Source of the DNA: Kingdonia uniflora
Lineage: Eukaryota; Streptophyta; Magnoliopsida; Ranunculales; Circaeasteraceae
Length of the DNA: 64,000 bases
Assembly: GCA_014058105.1 (NCBI GenBank)
Contig: JACGCM010000677.1
Coordinates: 591,137-655,136, forward strand
Direction: 5' to 3'
Shown here in pieces: positions 47,989 through 59,385 of this stretch. Position 1 is the first letter of the stretch. The number at the start of each line of letters is the position of its first letter. The position numbers and the translations under genes are program-made. The notes under the pieces are model-generated. The model had not been told where the DNA came from. It did not search any database and saw only the letters and a program-made list of their open reading frames with translations.

Positions 47989-48260
47989 TGCCCCCTCACA
48001 ACTGAAGGCATAAGTGGCTTGAGTTAAGAAGTACCCATCAAGTTCGTGAATTAGAATTTAAATAGATTGCCTAATACATTGAATTGATATTTTGCTAACG
48101 TGGATTTATCTGGAAAATAAAGGTATTTATTGAAGGCTGAGTTGTGGTATTGATTGCGGTTAAGGCATTAAATTGATTGATTTATTTGGCTGTTGGGTTT
48201 CCGAGACCATATCGTTTAATGATGACTATTGGGAATCCTTTCCTGCATTGAATGTTATGC

Positions 48261-48270
48261 ATATATAAAT
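48261..48270 (+). promoter_or_regulatory. TATA box of the plus-strand accessory gene
   Basis: ATATATAAAT lies about 70 bp upstream of the first frame of the accessory gene, between the LTR and the gene. It suggests the gene once had its own promoter independent of the LTR. Confidence 0.45.
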
Positions 48271-49511
48271 ACTTTGATATGTTGTTACGCCGATTGTCCT
48301 TCTTCAAGTACTTTTGTCTTTGTGAATTAACCAATAGTGACCACCAGAAGTCAAGTAAGGGAAAATAGGGTTCTGGTCAAAGTGCAAGAACTCCATCTTC
48401 ATTACTGTGGGACCCATGCTCTTGATTTTCTACTTCCTTATTCGGCCTATCCTACCTTTGAAGGTATGACTATTTATGAGGCAGCGAAGGCGGATGAGGA
48501 TTATTGCCATATGGAACGTCCACATTCTTCCCAATTGGAGCGGTTGCGAAGGGTATATCTCTATTTTCTTGCAGAGAAGGCTATTACTATGGAGGATGAG
48601 GAAAATGGTGTCCATACTAGGAAGTAATGTTGGTATCCTGCCAATGATTGGGTATTATAGGTGGAGGATGTGGTAGAAGCTAGCTGTGACTGCCACTGTT
48701 GTTGCTTGCGGTGGTGGTACTTTCAGAGGAGGAAGTATGCTTATATAACAACCTTCTTCATTTTCTTGCAGAAGTTACGTTTGCTCGAATCTAAAGTTTT
48801 GTTGACAACTAATATTGATTATAATGTGTAGAATGATTTGTAGGAAGTTTCTGTAGTGAATTTTGTAAAGTAATATGTACCTTATAATTTCGAGCCAATG
48901 AAAGATATTTTTCAAAAAATATGTCACAATATGAAATTATATGAATTTAGTATATCGAATTGTCTGAAATAGCTATTAGATCGAAATGATATTTTGAACT
49001 GTGTGTGATCTTGTATGAGGTGACCTGATTAAACTGCTGTAAGATTATAAAAATATATTTTTCAAGTTGAAAGTACTGTAGTTTTCGAGCTATATATATG
49101 ACTATTTTTGAATATATGATACTGTACTGCGAACTTTTGATAAAGTGGAATCCTAAGTTTTGTAAAATGATCTGGGAGTTTATTATGTTAGCTCGATTTA
49201 ATGTTGAAAATGATGTGATAAAATAAAGTCCGTTAAGGAGGATACAATCAAATTTATATTCAGCTTGATTTGAGGGGATGAAACCGATGTATAAGTTGGA
49301 CAGTTGTGATTTTTATCTTTGAATCCTGTATATGCATAAAAGATGGGATTGATTATGATCGTACTCTGTATTTATAAATATATTGTAGATGAAGATATTG
49401 AATAAGTAAACATGGTGAGGACTCACTCTCAAAGAGTTTGACATGCGGTAGAGGGGCGTTTAGTAATAAATGTTACTATAATCTGTGAAAGGATATTGGG
49501 GCAGCTCGATT

Positions 49512-51353
49512 TTTTTTTTGATCAAATTTTTGTTTTATTTATTAAGCAAAGAAATAGTACATGTGGAGGACATAAAGCCTGACTACTAGTTTACTGCCAA
49601 ATTTAGTTGTTCCTATTTTATCCAAGAAGTAAGTTGCCCGAATCTGCCTTGGTAGCATGGACATATTCCAAAATAGCTATAAATGTTGGGAACTACCAAG
49701 TTTTGATAGTTCATTAGCCGTTCTATTTCCTTCTTTGTAAGTGTGTAGCATGATGATATGTAGCTCCCTTCCTAGTTGACTAATGAGTTTCTAAGTTGTA
49801 CTGTACTTTGCAGGACATGTGTGCTTGCACCTATACCAGTTTAATAGAAGTTCAGTATCCACCTCAACAATGAGAGGAAACCAACCATGCCTTTTGCAGT
49901 GCAATAAACCATGGAGTAAAGTGAACATTTCTGCAGATGTGTTAGTGCCAGTACTCATTGCTATGCTGTAACCAAGCTGAAGTTCACCAAGATTGTTTTG
50001 AATAATACCTCCTGCACTACTCAATCCTGAAGTAAGTGCTGAAACGTCGATGTTTACTTTGAAGTGACCTATAGGCGGATGTATCCATCTGACGATAATT
50101 GGTCTTTTTATATGTACCGATTGCTTGGCGAGTTGTAGAACCTGAAGAAAGATAAGATCACTAAAATTACTGCTTCGAGTTATCTTGATCTTGGGCATGC
50201 TCTCTTGTAAGAGCTTTGTTAATTCTTTTGATAATGTCGACTGCCGAGAGACACCCTTCCTCGCACCGAACTTTGCAACGTAATTTCCAGATTTCCCATA
50301 CAATGTAAGCAGGGAGTGTACCTCTAATTAAACCCATTTGTGTACCCATATCAGCTGCCTGAAACCAAACACCTTGTCAAGTCCACCAACTGTCATTTAT
50401 ACCCTGCCGGACGCCACAAGCATTAGCGTAGTAATCCCATACCCTTGCAGCAACGTTGCCCTAAACGAGCAAATGGTTCAGTGTTTCTATTTTTCCCACT
50501 TCGCAGCAACAACACTTTGACACAAACGGAATTCTTCGTTGAATGAAGGTGTCGACAGGTACAATATTCTATCGAGCTTTCCAACTGAAAATCTAAATTT
50601 TTGTTGGTATGGTGGAATGCCAAATCCATTGCATTCGGCTTTGTTTCTCCTCCTCGCTGCGCCAAAATTCCCAGGCATATTTGACCGTGAAATTTCCTTT
50701 GTTGGACAGACCCTAGAGTGGTAAGTCGTCGCCATCGTTGAGGGAGAATTTATGGGAAAGTGCGTGCTTCAATTGAAGTGGTATTTCATGCTCAAGCAAC
50801 TCCAATTTCCAGTGATTATTGTTCATAACAATGTCTTTCACCAATATATCTTGTGTGCAGTCGATTTCCAGAATATCCATTAATCTGTCATCCCCGGTCC
50901 AGTCGTCAAACCAAAAGCTTTTGTTACCCTTGCCGAGACACCAAGTCGTGTTAGTATCCATAGTTGGTAAGAGCCTTCTTATCTGTTTCCATAGGACTGA
51001 TTCTCCACTTCACAAACTTGAAGGTTCTCCATTAATGGTATATTTTTTCCTGAAGAATGATGCCCATGTGGAGTTGTTGTGCCAAAAATTCTAGTACTTC
51101 TTAAGCAAGAGACTAACCTTAATATCCGTGAGTCACCGGAGTCCGAGTCCACCTTTGAGTTTTGGATGACATATTGTATCCCATGCAACCCAATGCCTTT
51201 TGTTTTGCCCGTTAAAGCTGCCCCCAAAAAAGTGTGCAAACATCGACTCAATCTTGCTTATTACACCATTCAGAACTGAAATGCATGATAGGAGATGTAT
51301 AGGCATCGAGTTAAGGACATGAGTAATCATTACTAGTTTACCTCCCAGTTTGC
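49512..51353 (-). mobile_element. LINE insertion with perfect 10-bp target duplication
   Basis: 5'-truncated LINE read on the minus strand. It has an RT C-terminal part (LNSMPIHLLSCISVLNGVI, HPKLKGGLGLR), then zinc-binding-region sequence (LGKGNKSFWFDDWTGDD), then RNase H (VRWIHPPIGHFKVNIDVSAL, SAEMFTLLHGLLHCKRHGW). Its poly(A) tail appears as the T-run near 49,510-49,519. The target duplication CAGCTCGATT is at 49,502-49,511 and 51,354-51,363. It is nested in the accessory gene and so is younger than that element. Confidence 0.9.
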
Positions 51354-51887
51354 CAGCTCGATTATGATGCTAATATGCATGAATTTGTACTTCAGTTGGA
51401 GGGGTTGAATTCAAGGGAGAAGGAGAAGGAGATTGATCATTTCTTACGGTGTGAGGTATTTTATGAATTGATCGTTGAGCCTGAAGCTCAAAAAACTACT
51501 GTGAGGGAGATCGTGCTGGATGAGATTACAGTTGAAGATGAGAGGTTTGTTGGTGATGTATTGATCAGATGTGGTACTGTAGGACACCTTGGTTGTTTCA
51601 GGTGTAACTATGGTTGAGAGGGCGAACTTTTGTTAGTTCAAAATAATGTATGTGAAATAAAGGGATAATATTTCTCCTATGAATATGCTCGTTTTTTGTA
51701 GATTTTAGTGAAAATAAATTTAAATTTCAAAACTGTGTATCATTGGGAATGACGTTGTAATTTGCATAAATAAGTTGAGTAGGAGAATAGAAATCATGAA
51801 TATGAGAATGTTGTTGGAGATATAGTTTAATTGCGTGTGGGTTGATTTTATTATCATGAATATGAGAGGGTATGAAATGATGTGGGT

Positions 51888-51926
51888 AAGAGAGAGAGAG
51901 AGAGAGAGCGAGAAAGAGAGAGAGTT
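51888..51926. repeat. (GA)n microsatellite
   Basis: GAGA-rich tract with one GAGCGAGAAA interruption, between exon-like parts of the accessory gene. Confidence 0.85.
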
Positions 51927-52611
51927 GCATTTAATGATAGGGTTTGGTGTAATAATCAAAAGGCGTTTATTCCCAAAAGGTATGAGTCGTCTGACAATAA
52001 CAGTCGAAATGACGCCTTGGTTGGAAAAATGAGGGTGGCTTGCACAAGTATCAATAAATGCCAGCGGTTAGAAAAAAAACTTATAAATAATTCTTCCCCC
52101 TCTTCTTCCAAATATTTACAAAAAACAGATAGGCAAAAATCTAGAGAGCAAAAAAATAAATTATTGCAGTGATTTTAGAGAAAAAACACATGTAGGTGAG
52201 GGCCATCGTTGCAGGAGGGACGAGGAGGATACTATCTTTGGGTTGGGGAGAAAATTGTTATTACGAGCGTTGTTATGAAGAAAGAGACTCTTGGAATTCC
52301 TGATTCATCTTTTGTCATTGAGGGTTAGTTTTTGTGTTTGAATAGTATTATCTCTTTTGAAATGATTTTGTGTATTGGTGATGAATCTCTCGTGCTTTGT
52401 ATTTTAAATTTTGAAAAAGTACTATATTTTGAAGGTTTGGTATCTGTATTTGTGGAAAAAGTTGCTATGTAAATATTATTTGTTATAAAAAGTAAGGATA
52501 TATATATTTTTAAAAATCAGTAATGTGAATTATGAAAAATAAGTTCCTGTATTTTGATGTATTATTGATAACAATAATTAAGAAAAAAAATAGAGAAATT
52601 GACTGAAATAC

Positions 52612-53460
52612 TTGGACTTGTATGTAGGTAGACGCATGCGAAAGAACTTAGGAAAAATCTATCATATTTCGAGGTTATCGTTTGAAATGAAACCTTCCAC
52701 CTCTGGTTCCTCAGCTGAGGATGCAAGTGTAGAACATGATGCAGAATCTGTAGGGGGCGAGTTAATTATAAATAGCTCGAAGGATATCCCTGCTGATGCC
52801 GAGGAGGGGGGGAGTTCTTCAGAGGAGCGTGTTGTAGAGGAAAAGTTCAAGTTTCCAGATTTCCTTGGTAATCTCTTTCCTTGTCCCGTAGAGTTCGAAG
52901 TATTCAAGAATTTTTGTAAACATAAAGGTAATGTAGGTGGTGTATGGGGGAATGCCATCAAACATTTTGGTAGGTTTTTTGGGGGTGTTCAGATAAGAAA
53001 GGGGGTAAAAGTACATTTTCATGCTTCTTGATCTGGAGAGCGTTAACATTTTTAGAAAAATCCTAGAGGGTATTTCCCTGGAGAATTTTAATAGGAATAA
53101 GGAAGGGTTTTTTGTGTTACCTTGTCCAGTTCGATTATGGGTTAGCCTTTAAGCAATTTTGCTAAAGGTATCATGAATAAAATCAAAGCTTGCCCTGCCC
53201 AGTTGAATGGTAACATGTGGGAGGTCATAAATGTATGTGAGAATTTGAATAGGAGGTGGGCCCGTGCGGGGAATGAGAGAAGATTGACTCCTGTAGATAT
53301 TTTACGGTATTATACTATGAAATAATATATGAATACTGGGGGTACATACTTCTGTTCTAGCTCGTTCCGACCCCAGTTTTTTGACCTAAATTCAGCTAGA
53401 AGGGTTTGGAATGACAATTTAATTTAGGTAAAGGGCGAGTGTCTCCGGCGAGCTGACAAG
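52612..53460 (+). pseudogene. Conserved core of accessory gene copy 1
   Basis: It begins with an acidic, serine-rich region (STSGSSAEDASVEHDAES), then the conserved block FPDFLGNLFPCPVEFEVFKN and GGVWGNAIKHFGRFFGG. Frameshifts follow; in shifted frames the order continues DLESVNIFRKILEGISLENF, QLNGNMWEVINVCENLNRRW and RRVWNDNLIWVKGE-like sequence. All blocks occur in the same order in 63,100-62,490 on the opposite strand. This is the best evidence that both accessory genes derive from one family. Confidence 0.65.
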
Positions 53461-56364
53461 GATACCCTTCCCCTTAAATAAAAATCTTTTAAGAAATGTA
53501 AGTAAATATCATTACTTCCCACTGTGTTTGTGAATGTACTATGTTTGATTATGATAGTATTCTATGTTTTGTATGCAGATCCTCGTTCGAAAGTGATCAG
53601 AAAAGAATCTTTGATCGATATTGTAGCTCGAGAGGGAGTCGAGCTTGAAGCTGTATTGGGTGAGTTGGTGATTAGTAGGCACAAGAGGGCTAGCAGTAGA
53701 TATGTTAAAGTACAAAAATCATAGGTCAAGAGAAAGATGATTGAAGAGGGCTTATCTATTGCTGTTGGAGCTGAATTACCAACAAGTATTGGAAAATGGC
53801 TAGTGTTATTAAAAGCTGGACCTGTGCCATTGTTGTTAAAGCCTGCAGTCTCTTTGTCTGGCAAAATAAGGAATATGCAGACAAAGAAGAGAAGAGCCAA
53901 GGTCGACTCTTCAAAGTCTGTTATCTTAGAGAGTGGGGAGGTCGAGACTCCTTCGAAGAAGAAAAAAGTAAACAGTATCCCCCCTTTCTGCAGTGAATGA
54001 GGTGGAGGAAGACATTGTAGTTTCGAGCAAGGAGGATGAGCTTCTCACTGCTGAAAATAAGATGAGATTTGCTGCTTGAGAGGGCTTTGATATATTGAAT
54101 GCAACGGTGAGTCTAGAGCTGTGTAGAGTACTGGTAATACTATAAATTATCGTATGCATTTAAAATGCTTGAATATGATTTATGTATCTTGTTGTGTAGG
54201 TTGTATGTGTGCTCAGAGGTATTTTTTTGAGTTTTGAGGATGGGAAGGTGGAGCTTAAAGAGAGAGTTGCTCATCTAGAGAAGGATTTGGCAAGGGAGCG
54301 AACTCACCTTACGAAAGATAAGGAACGCTCGAGCTTGGAGATGAAGTCTTTAAAGGATACATTCCAAATAACCATGGATCAGCTCGAAGAGGAGTCTAGA
54401 AAGAATGTGGAGGAGGTGATTGTCGCTTGTAACAATCTCGGGCTAAAACTCTAAGAGGTCGGTTACTCTGGGGAGGATGTCCAAGCTATAATGGAAGGAA
54501 AATTTGTAGAGGTGGAGGAGCTTAACCAAGAGGATGACCCTGAGGCTAGCAGTACTCCTCCCCATGATAATGTTAAAGGTTTGGTTGAGGTATCTGTTAG
54601 AATAGAGTTTGAGAATCAGGGGGAGGATGATAAGATAGAGTAAAATTGTAGTGGCATTTTGTGTAGAATAAGACTATTTGTTGGATGGTATATGTGTGAA
54701 GTACTTTAAGGATTAGTCTACGATGTATTGATGTATAAATATTGATTTGTAGGAGCCTAAAGACTTGCACCTCAAAATTGAGGATAGAGAGAAAAAGTTC
54801 GCTAAGGAGAAAAATTCTGCGAATGCAGCTGCTCTCTCGGCCGCTCGTGTAGAGTTTTAAGTTAAAGAATATAAAAGAAATAGCCAGAAGCACTGAATCG
54901 ATATATTCGTAGCTCTTTTAGGATTGATCGAAGAGAAAAGATAGGATTAAGTCAAAAAATGTGACCTTTTCCTAATTTTATTAGAAAAACGTACTCCAGA
55001 AGTAATGAAAGACGACCTTATTCTCAGGAGCTGTAATAAACAATGAGAGAGGGTTACAAAATGTGCACCTTGAAATATTAGAAGATCGTTGTATTCATCC
55101 GGTCCTGAGATTGTAAAGCGTATGATCACCAAGATGAGAGGTCATCATAGCTTGAATGTATGATATATAATCTAACTGTAAGAGATGTTGTAATGTATGC
55201 AAACTATTGTATGTATCGTGAATATTTCGATGTGGTAAACGTTAATTGTTACGTAGGCCACTCTAGAAGTCGTACGGTTATGTGAAGAAGATGCGCTTAA
55301 ATGCAATTATGAGTTTTAAACTTGAATTGGATAGGATCAAGTAGGTATTTGAAGAAAACGCAGATCAGTATGTAAAAGTGGAGCTTAGGCTGACTAAGTC
55401 AAAAAAGATAGTTAGCGGGTTGAGCCAGAAGATAGAGAATAAGGAAGCAGAATTAGGGAGAGTTTAAGGTAAGCTAGTGAGTGCGTATAGTGATGTTGAG
55501 AAGTTGAAGAGTACGTTAGAGTGTGTAAAGGGGAAGTGCAAAGAGGCGGGTATCGCACAATATCGTATCAGATCGTTAGAGGTAAAAGTGTTATAGCTAA
55601 CAGGGTATCTTAATAATTTGAGGGAGGAAGTGAGGAGGAAGGAGGTCGAAGTGATTAAGGCACGAGATGATTTGGCGAGTGCCGAAAGTGACGTGGAGAA
55701 GCTGAGTGAGACCGTAAAGCTAAAAGAGGTTAGTCTTCAAAGTGCTCAGAATCAATGTGATAAGCTTAATAAATGAGTGGAGAAGCCGAAGGTTGATCGG
55801 TCAAGTCCTCGCAGCAATAAGCGGAGGTTATAGAAAGATTACAGAAGAAACAAAGGGATGTCGAAGCTGTTAATGTTAAGAATGAATTGATTCGTGCCCA
55901 GGCTCAAATCAAAGAATTGGAGGCAGATTTGGTTTATGTTCGAGCTGCCATAAGGAAAGATAATGAGTAAGCTAGAAAGAATGGAGATAGGTTGGACGTT
56001 TCTCGAATCAAAGAAATTTTTTTGGAAGAATCTCTCAAGAAAAAGGATGAAATGTTGAAGAAATCTTTTTCCAGGGGAAATAAAGTAGATGAGGTTTTAC
56101 AAAAAAAGGATGAGGAGTTGCTGGTGTTGCGAAGGAATGTACAGGAGTTAAACGATAATAAAGAGAAAAGTAAGGTGGAACAGGGTAGATTGTTGGAATT
56201 GACGGAGTCATTGATCAATATCATATCAAAACTGGAGGGACGCTTGGAGTGAGCCAAGACGTGCTACACAAAGTTAAATAATTTTTTTTGAGTATACGTA
56301 GTAGTTTTGCTGACCTGGCCGTACATAATCGAGACAGACTTTCCACGGATGAAGTACATAAAAA

Positions 56365-57003
56365 GGAGATGATGGAAGTTATAGGGACCTATCCCTCGAT
56401 CTCATTTAAAATTGAGCTATCGCCAATTCGAATTAGCTCCATCTCAGACTCACACATTTTCAACATGACTTCTCTCCAGTCAACATTTCAACCTACTCCA
56501 CAAAATGGTGAAGAACGTGGGTCGAAATTTAAATTGAAAAACCTTAACCAGTCAAAGACACCTGTCTCTCACGAACTCGTCAGTTACTTAGTCAACCGCC
56601 ACTAACCACATTGTTCGGAGAACGTGCTCCAGCACGATGAAGAACTGCAGAGAAGGCCTATATAAAGAAGAAATTTTAGAAGAGACGAGGACCAAAAAAT
56701 TGCCCGAGAAATCACCATGAAAACTACTTGTTCTAGATTCTTAGAAACACTTAAACTTTTTAGTTACAAGGTTCAAGCATTTCTAAATCTAGAGATCACT
56801 TGTAATAAGATAACAGCCTCAAGCAATAAAGATACTTTTACAAAAATCCTTTACTCGGGGTCATGGTTTTTTACCTATTTAGAGGTTTTCCACGCTAAAA
56901 TCACCTGTGTCATTTCTTGCTTTCCATTAGAATATTGTCGCAAGTTCATTGGTGTGATAACAAATTCTAAGCCATTTCAAGCTTACGGAATTTGGCCATT
57001 ATA
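56365..57003 (+). mobile_element. Ty3/gypsy 5' LTR, plus orientation
   Basis: It matches the LTR at 47,473-47,988 in opposite orientation. A TATA box CTATATAAAG lies at about 56,658-56,667. The 3' end CCATTATA aligns with the canonical CCCTTACA end of the other LTR and is directly followed by a primer-binding-site-like sequence. The left edge is approximate; it aligns from about GTTATAGGGACCTATCCCTC. Confidence 0.75.
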
Positions 57004-57023
57004 TTTGGTGCCGTCTGTGGGAA
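57004..57023 (+). other. Primer-binding site of the gypsy element
   Basis: TTTGGTGCCGTCTGTGGGAA directly abuts the LTR end. It differs by one base from the TTTGGCGCCGTCTGTGGGAA-type site frequent in plant Ty3/gypsy elements of the Tat group. Confidence 0.7.
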
Positions 57024-57075
57024 AGATAACATTTCCACGATATCCTAAGGCATTCTTTCGTTACAATTTTCAATC

Positions 57076-58515
57076 ATGGTTACTTCCAGGACGACCGGCT
57101 ACAGGCATCCATCTCGATGTTTCAGTAGAGATGGAGTAACTTACAGAACTACGGGCGAATCTCAAAGCTGAAATAGAGAAATGCGGGTCTTGGGTACAGA
57201 AGCTCGATATCTCTAGATCAAAATCATTTCAACCCCCAGCATTGATCGTATTTCTGTATGCCCGATCAACACTGGGGGCGATAAAGGGGGAGACGACTAT
57301 TGGCGAAAGCCTTTCTTAGCCTACCTCGGTATCGACAACAGTTGCAACGGACCACTTCCAACAAATCCAAAAGCACCGACAGCTGATCAGCAACTCGAAT
57401 TGCTGCACAAATCAAAATGGTATGCTATACCGCCTTTCCGTCATGGGGCCTTACCTTAAGTGCCTCTCCAAACCAAAAGCAGATGAAATGCTCTGCGAAT
57501 TACATGAGGGGACTTGTGGCTCCCATGCTGTAGGTCGATCACTAGCAAACATAGATATTATACAAGGAGTATTCTAACCCGGCATGTGCAAGCAAGTAGT
57601 GGAGTACTCATGCAGTGTGACACATGCCAAAGACATGGACACATGATGCGCGCCCCTGCGCTTGAACTCTATGTAAGCAAGGTGTTCTAGCCATTCAAAA
57701 GATGGGTACTTGATCTCGTCGGTGAGTTCCCTAATTCTCCAGGTAACCGCTGTCATCTACTAGTAGCTACCGGTTATTTTACAAAATGGCTAGAAGCAGT
57801 TCTACTATGTCGAACTAGAGAAGAAGAGGTCATGTCTTTTATCAGGGAACACATCATCACTCGGTTTGAGTACCCCTACCTAATTCGTATCGATAACGGT
57901 CCCCAATTTGTTAGAGAAAAAATCATAACCTTCCTCAACCAACACAATATCATCCATTCACCATCCAATCCTTACTATCCTTAAGGCAATGGCCAAGCCG
58001 AAATCACCAACAAAACCATCCTGGATGGACTTAAAAAATGGCTTCACTCACAGAAAAAAGGGAATTGGGTTCGAGAGTTGCCTCATGTCCTATGGGCATA
58101 TCGTATCACTCCCCGACAGTCAATAGGATGTACCCCATTCCTCCTTGCCTATGGCACTGAGGCCATCATTCCTTCTGAATGCCATCATCCAGTTCGAAAT
58201 CATGAGCTGACTGACGAGGAAAATAAGTTTGAATTGGCTTGCAACCTCAATATGATCGATGAAACCAGAGAATACCCCATCGCTAACCTAGGTCTATATC
58301 ATCATATGTTAGCCAGATCGTACAACAGCCGAGTTAGAAACCGTACCTTCAAAATCGATGATCTCATCCTCAGAGAGATTCCTCAACATTGTAAAGAGCC
58401 TCACGCTAGAAAATTAGCCAATAATTGGGAGGGCCCATTCATTATCACAGGTCTCTCAGGCCTGGGATCATATTATCTCATGACAGAAGAGGGAATCCCC
58501 ATTTCAAATCCTTAG
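57076..58515 (+). pseudogene. Deleted Ty3/gypsy gag-pol: short gag start fused to integrase
   Basis: About 200 bp after the PBS look like a gag start, and then the sequence jumps straight to the end of RNase H/integrase. Gag, protease, RT and most of RNase H are missing. The integrase zinc domain (ADEMLCELHEGTCGSHA, then QCDTCQRHGHMM) precedes the catalytic core. The three acidic residues are in WVLDLVGEFP, IDNGPQF and GNGQAE, and the last two are 35 residues apart as in DD35E integrases. A CAA-to-TAA change lies just before GNGQAE, with other stops near 57,458-57,690. The C-terminal part (58,078-58,515) is open. It is non-functional. Confidence 0.85.
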
Positions 58516-58689
58516 AATACTAGGCGACCGAAACGGTATTATCGTTAAGCGTCTCACTACTCCATTTCCATTTCTCATTTTTGTTTTTCAATTCCAAAAG
58601 TGAGATTTTCATCTCCATCCAATGTAAATTCTAAAATGATCAATGAAACTTCTAAGTTTTTCACATCATCTCTCTACTTACTTAGATTC

Positions 58690-59385
58690 AACTACATTAT
58701 ATAGATTATAGCATAGGTAATACTAGCTTTGAATAGATCTTATACCAGTTAAATAAAGGATAACACTTGGTTTGGCTGACTCTACTAAATCTCTACGATT
58801 GAAACAAATGTAGAAACTTGTTTTATATCAAAGACTCTGCCAAACATCAGATAAGGCAAAGGTAATACTAGCCTTCATCTACTTCAACTTGTTTGGGACA
58901 TTATACCAGTTAAATCAAAGATAACACTTGGTGTGGCTGACTCTACTAAATCTCTACAATTGAAACAAATGTGGAAACTTGTTTTATATCAAAGACTCTA
59001 CCAAACATCAGATATGACAAAGGTAATACTAGCCTTCATCTACTTCAACTTGTTTGAGACATTATACTAGTTAAATCAATGATAACACTTGGCTTGGCTA
59101 ACTCTACTTAATCTCAGTGATTAAAACAAATGTAGAAACTTGTTTTATATTAATGACTCTAACAGGCATAAGATAAGACAAAGGTAATACTAGCCTTCAT
59201 CTCTTTCAATATGTCTACAACATTACTACAGTTAAATCGAGATTCACTTGGCTTGACTGACTCAACCCATCTTTGCGATTAGAACAAACGTAAAAACTTG
59301 TTTTATATCAAAGACCCTACTAGACATAAGATAAGGCAAATGTCATACTAGCTTTCATCTATCTCGCTATATCTGCGACAAATAC
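58690..59385. repeat. 161-bp tandem repeat array, about 4.3 copies
   Basis: Copies begin GGTAATACTAGC at 58,716, 58,861, 59,022 and 59,183, with a variant at 59,341. The spacing is 145, 161, 161 and 158 bp. Each contains GATAACACTTGG and AAACTTGTTTTATAT. It lies just downstream of integrase, where Tat-lineage elements often carry tandem repeats. Confidence 0.9.

Larger units (their letters stand above)
48330..56252 (+). pseudogene. Tat-element accessory (antisense) gene, copy 1, broken
   Basis: A series of open segments with intron-like gaps, interrupted by stops, shifts and a nested LINE. Pieces include 48,337-48,627 (start codon now GTG), 51,375-51,617, a core at 52,612-53,460, acidic/lysine segments at 53,570-54,000, and coiled-coil stretches at 54,200-54,600 and 55,260-56,252. 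The core (FPCPVEFEVFKNFCKHKGNV, GGVWGNAIKHFGRFF, RPQFFDLNSARR-like, LIWVKGEC-like) is homologous to the minus-strand copy at 59.4-63.9 kb. It resembles plant proteins labelled 'putative gypsy-type transposon', found as antisense accessory genes in Tat-lineage elements. The gene lies antisense to the LTR at 47,473, as expected. Confidence 0.6.

Noticed and set aside
51882..52172. 96-codon plus-strand frame rich in RE repeats
   Set aside because: Product of a GA microsatellite; no family resemblance.
52662..52961. 99-codon minus-strand frame
   Set aside because: Antisense of the accessory-gene core, which has a homologue on the other strand elsewhere.
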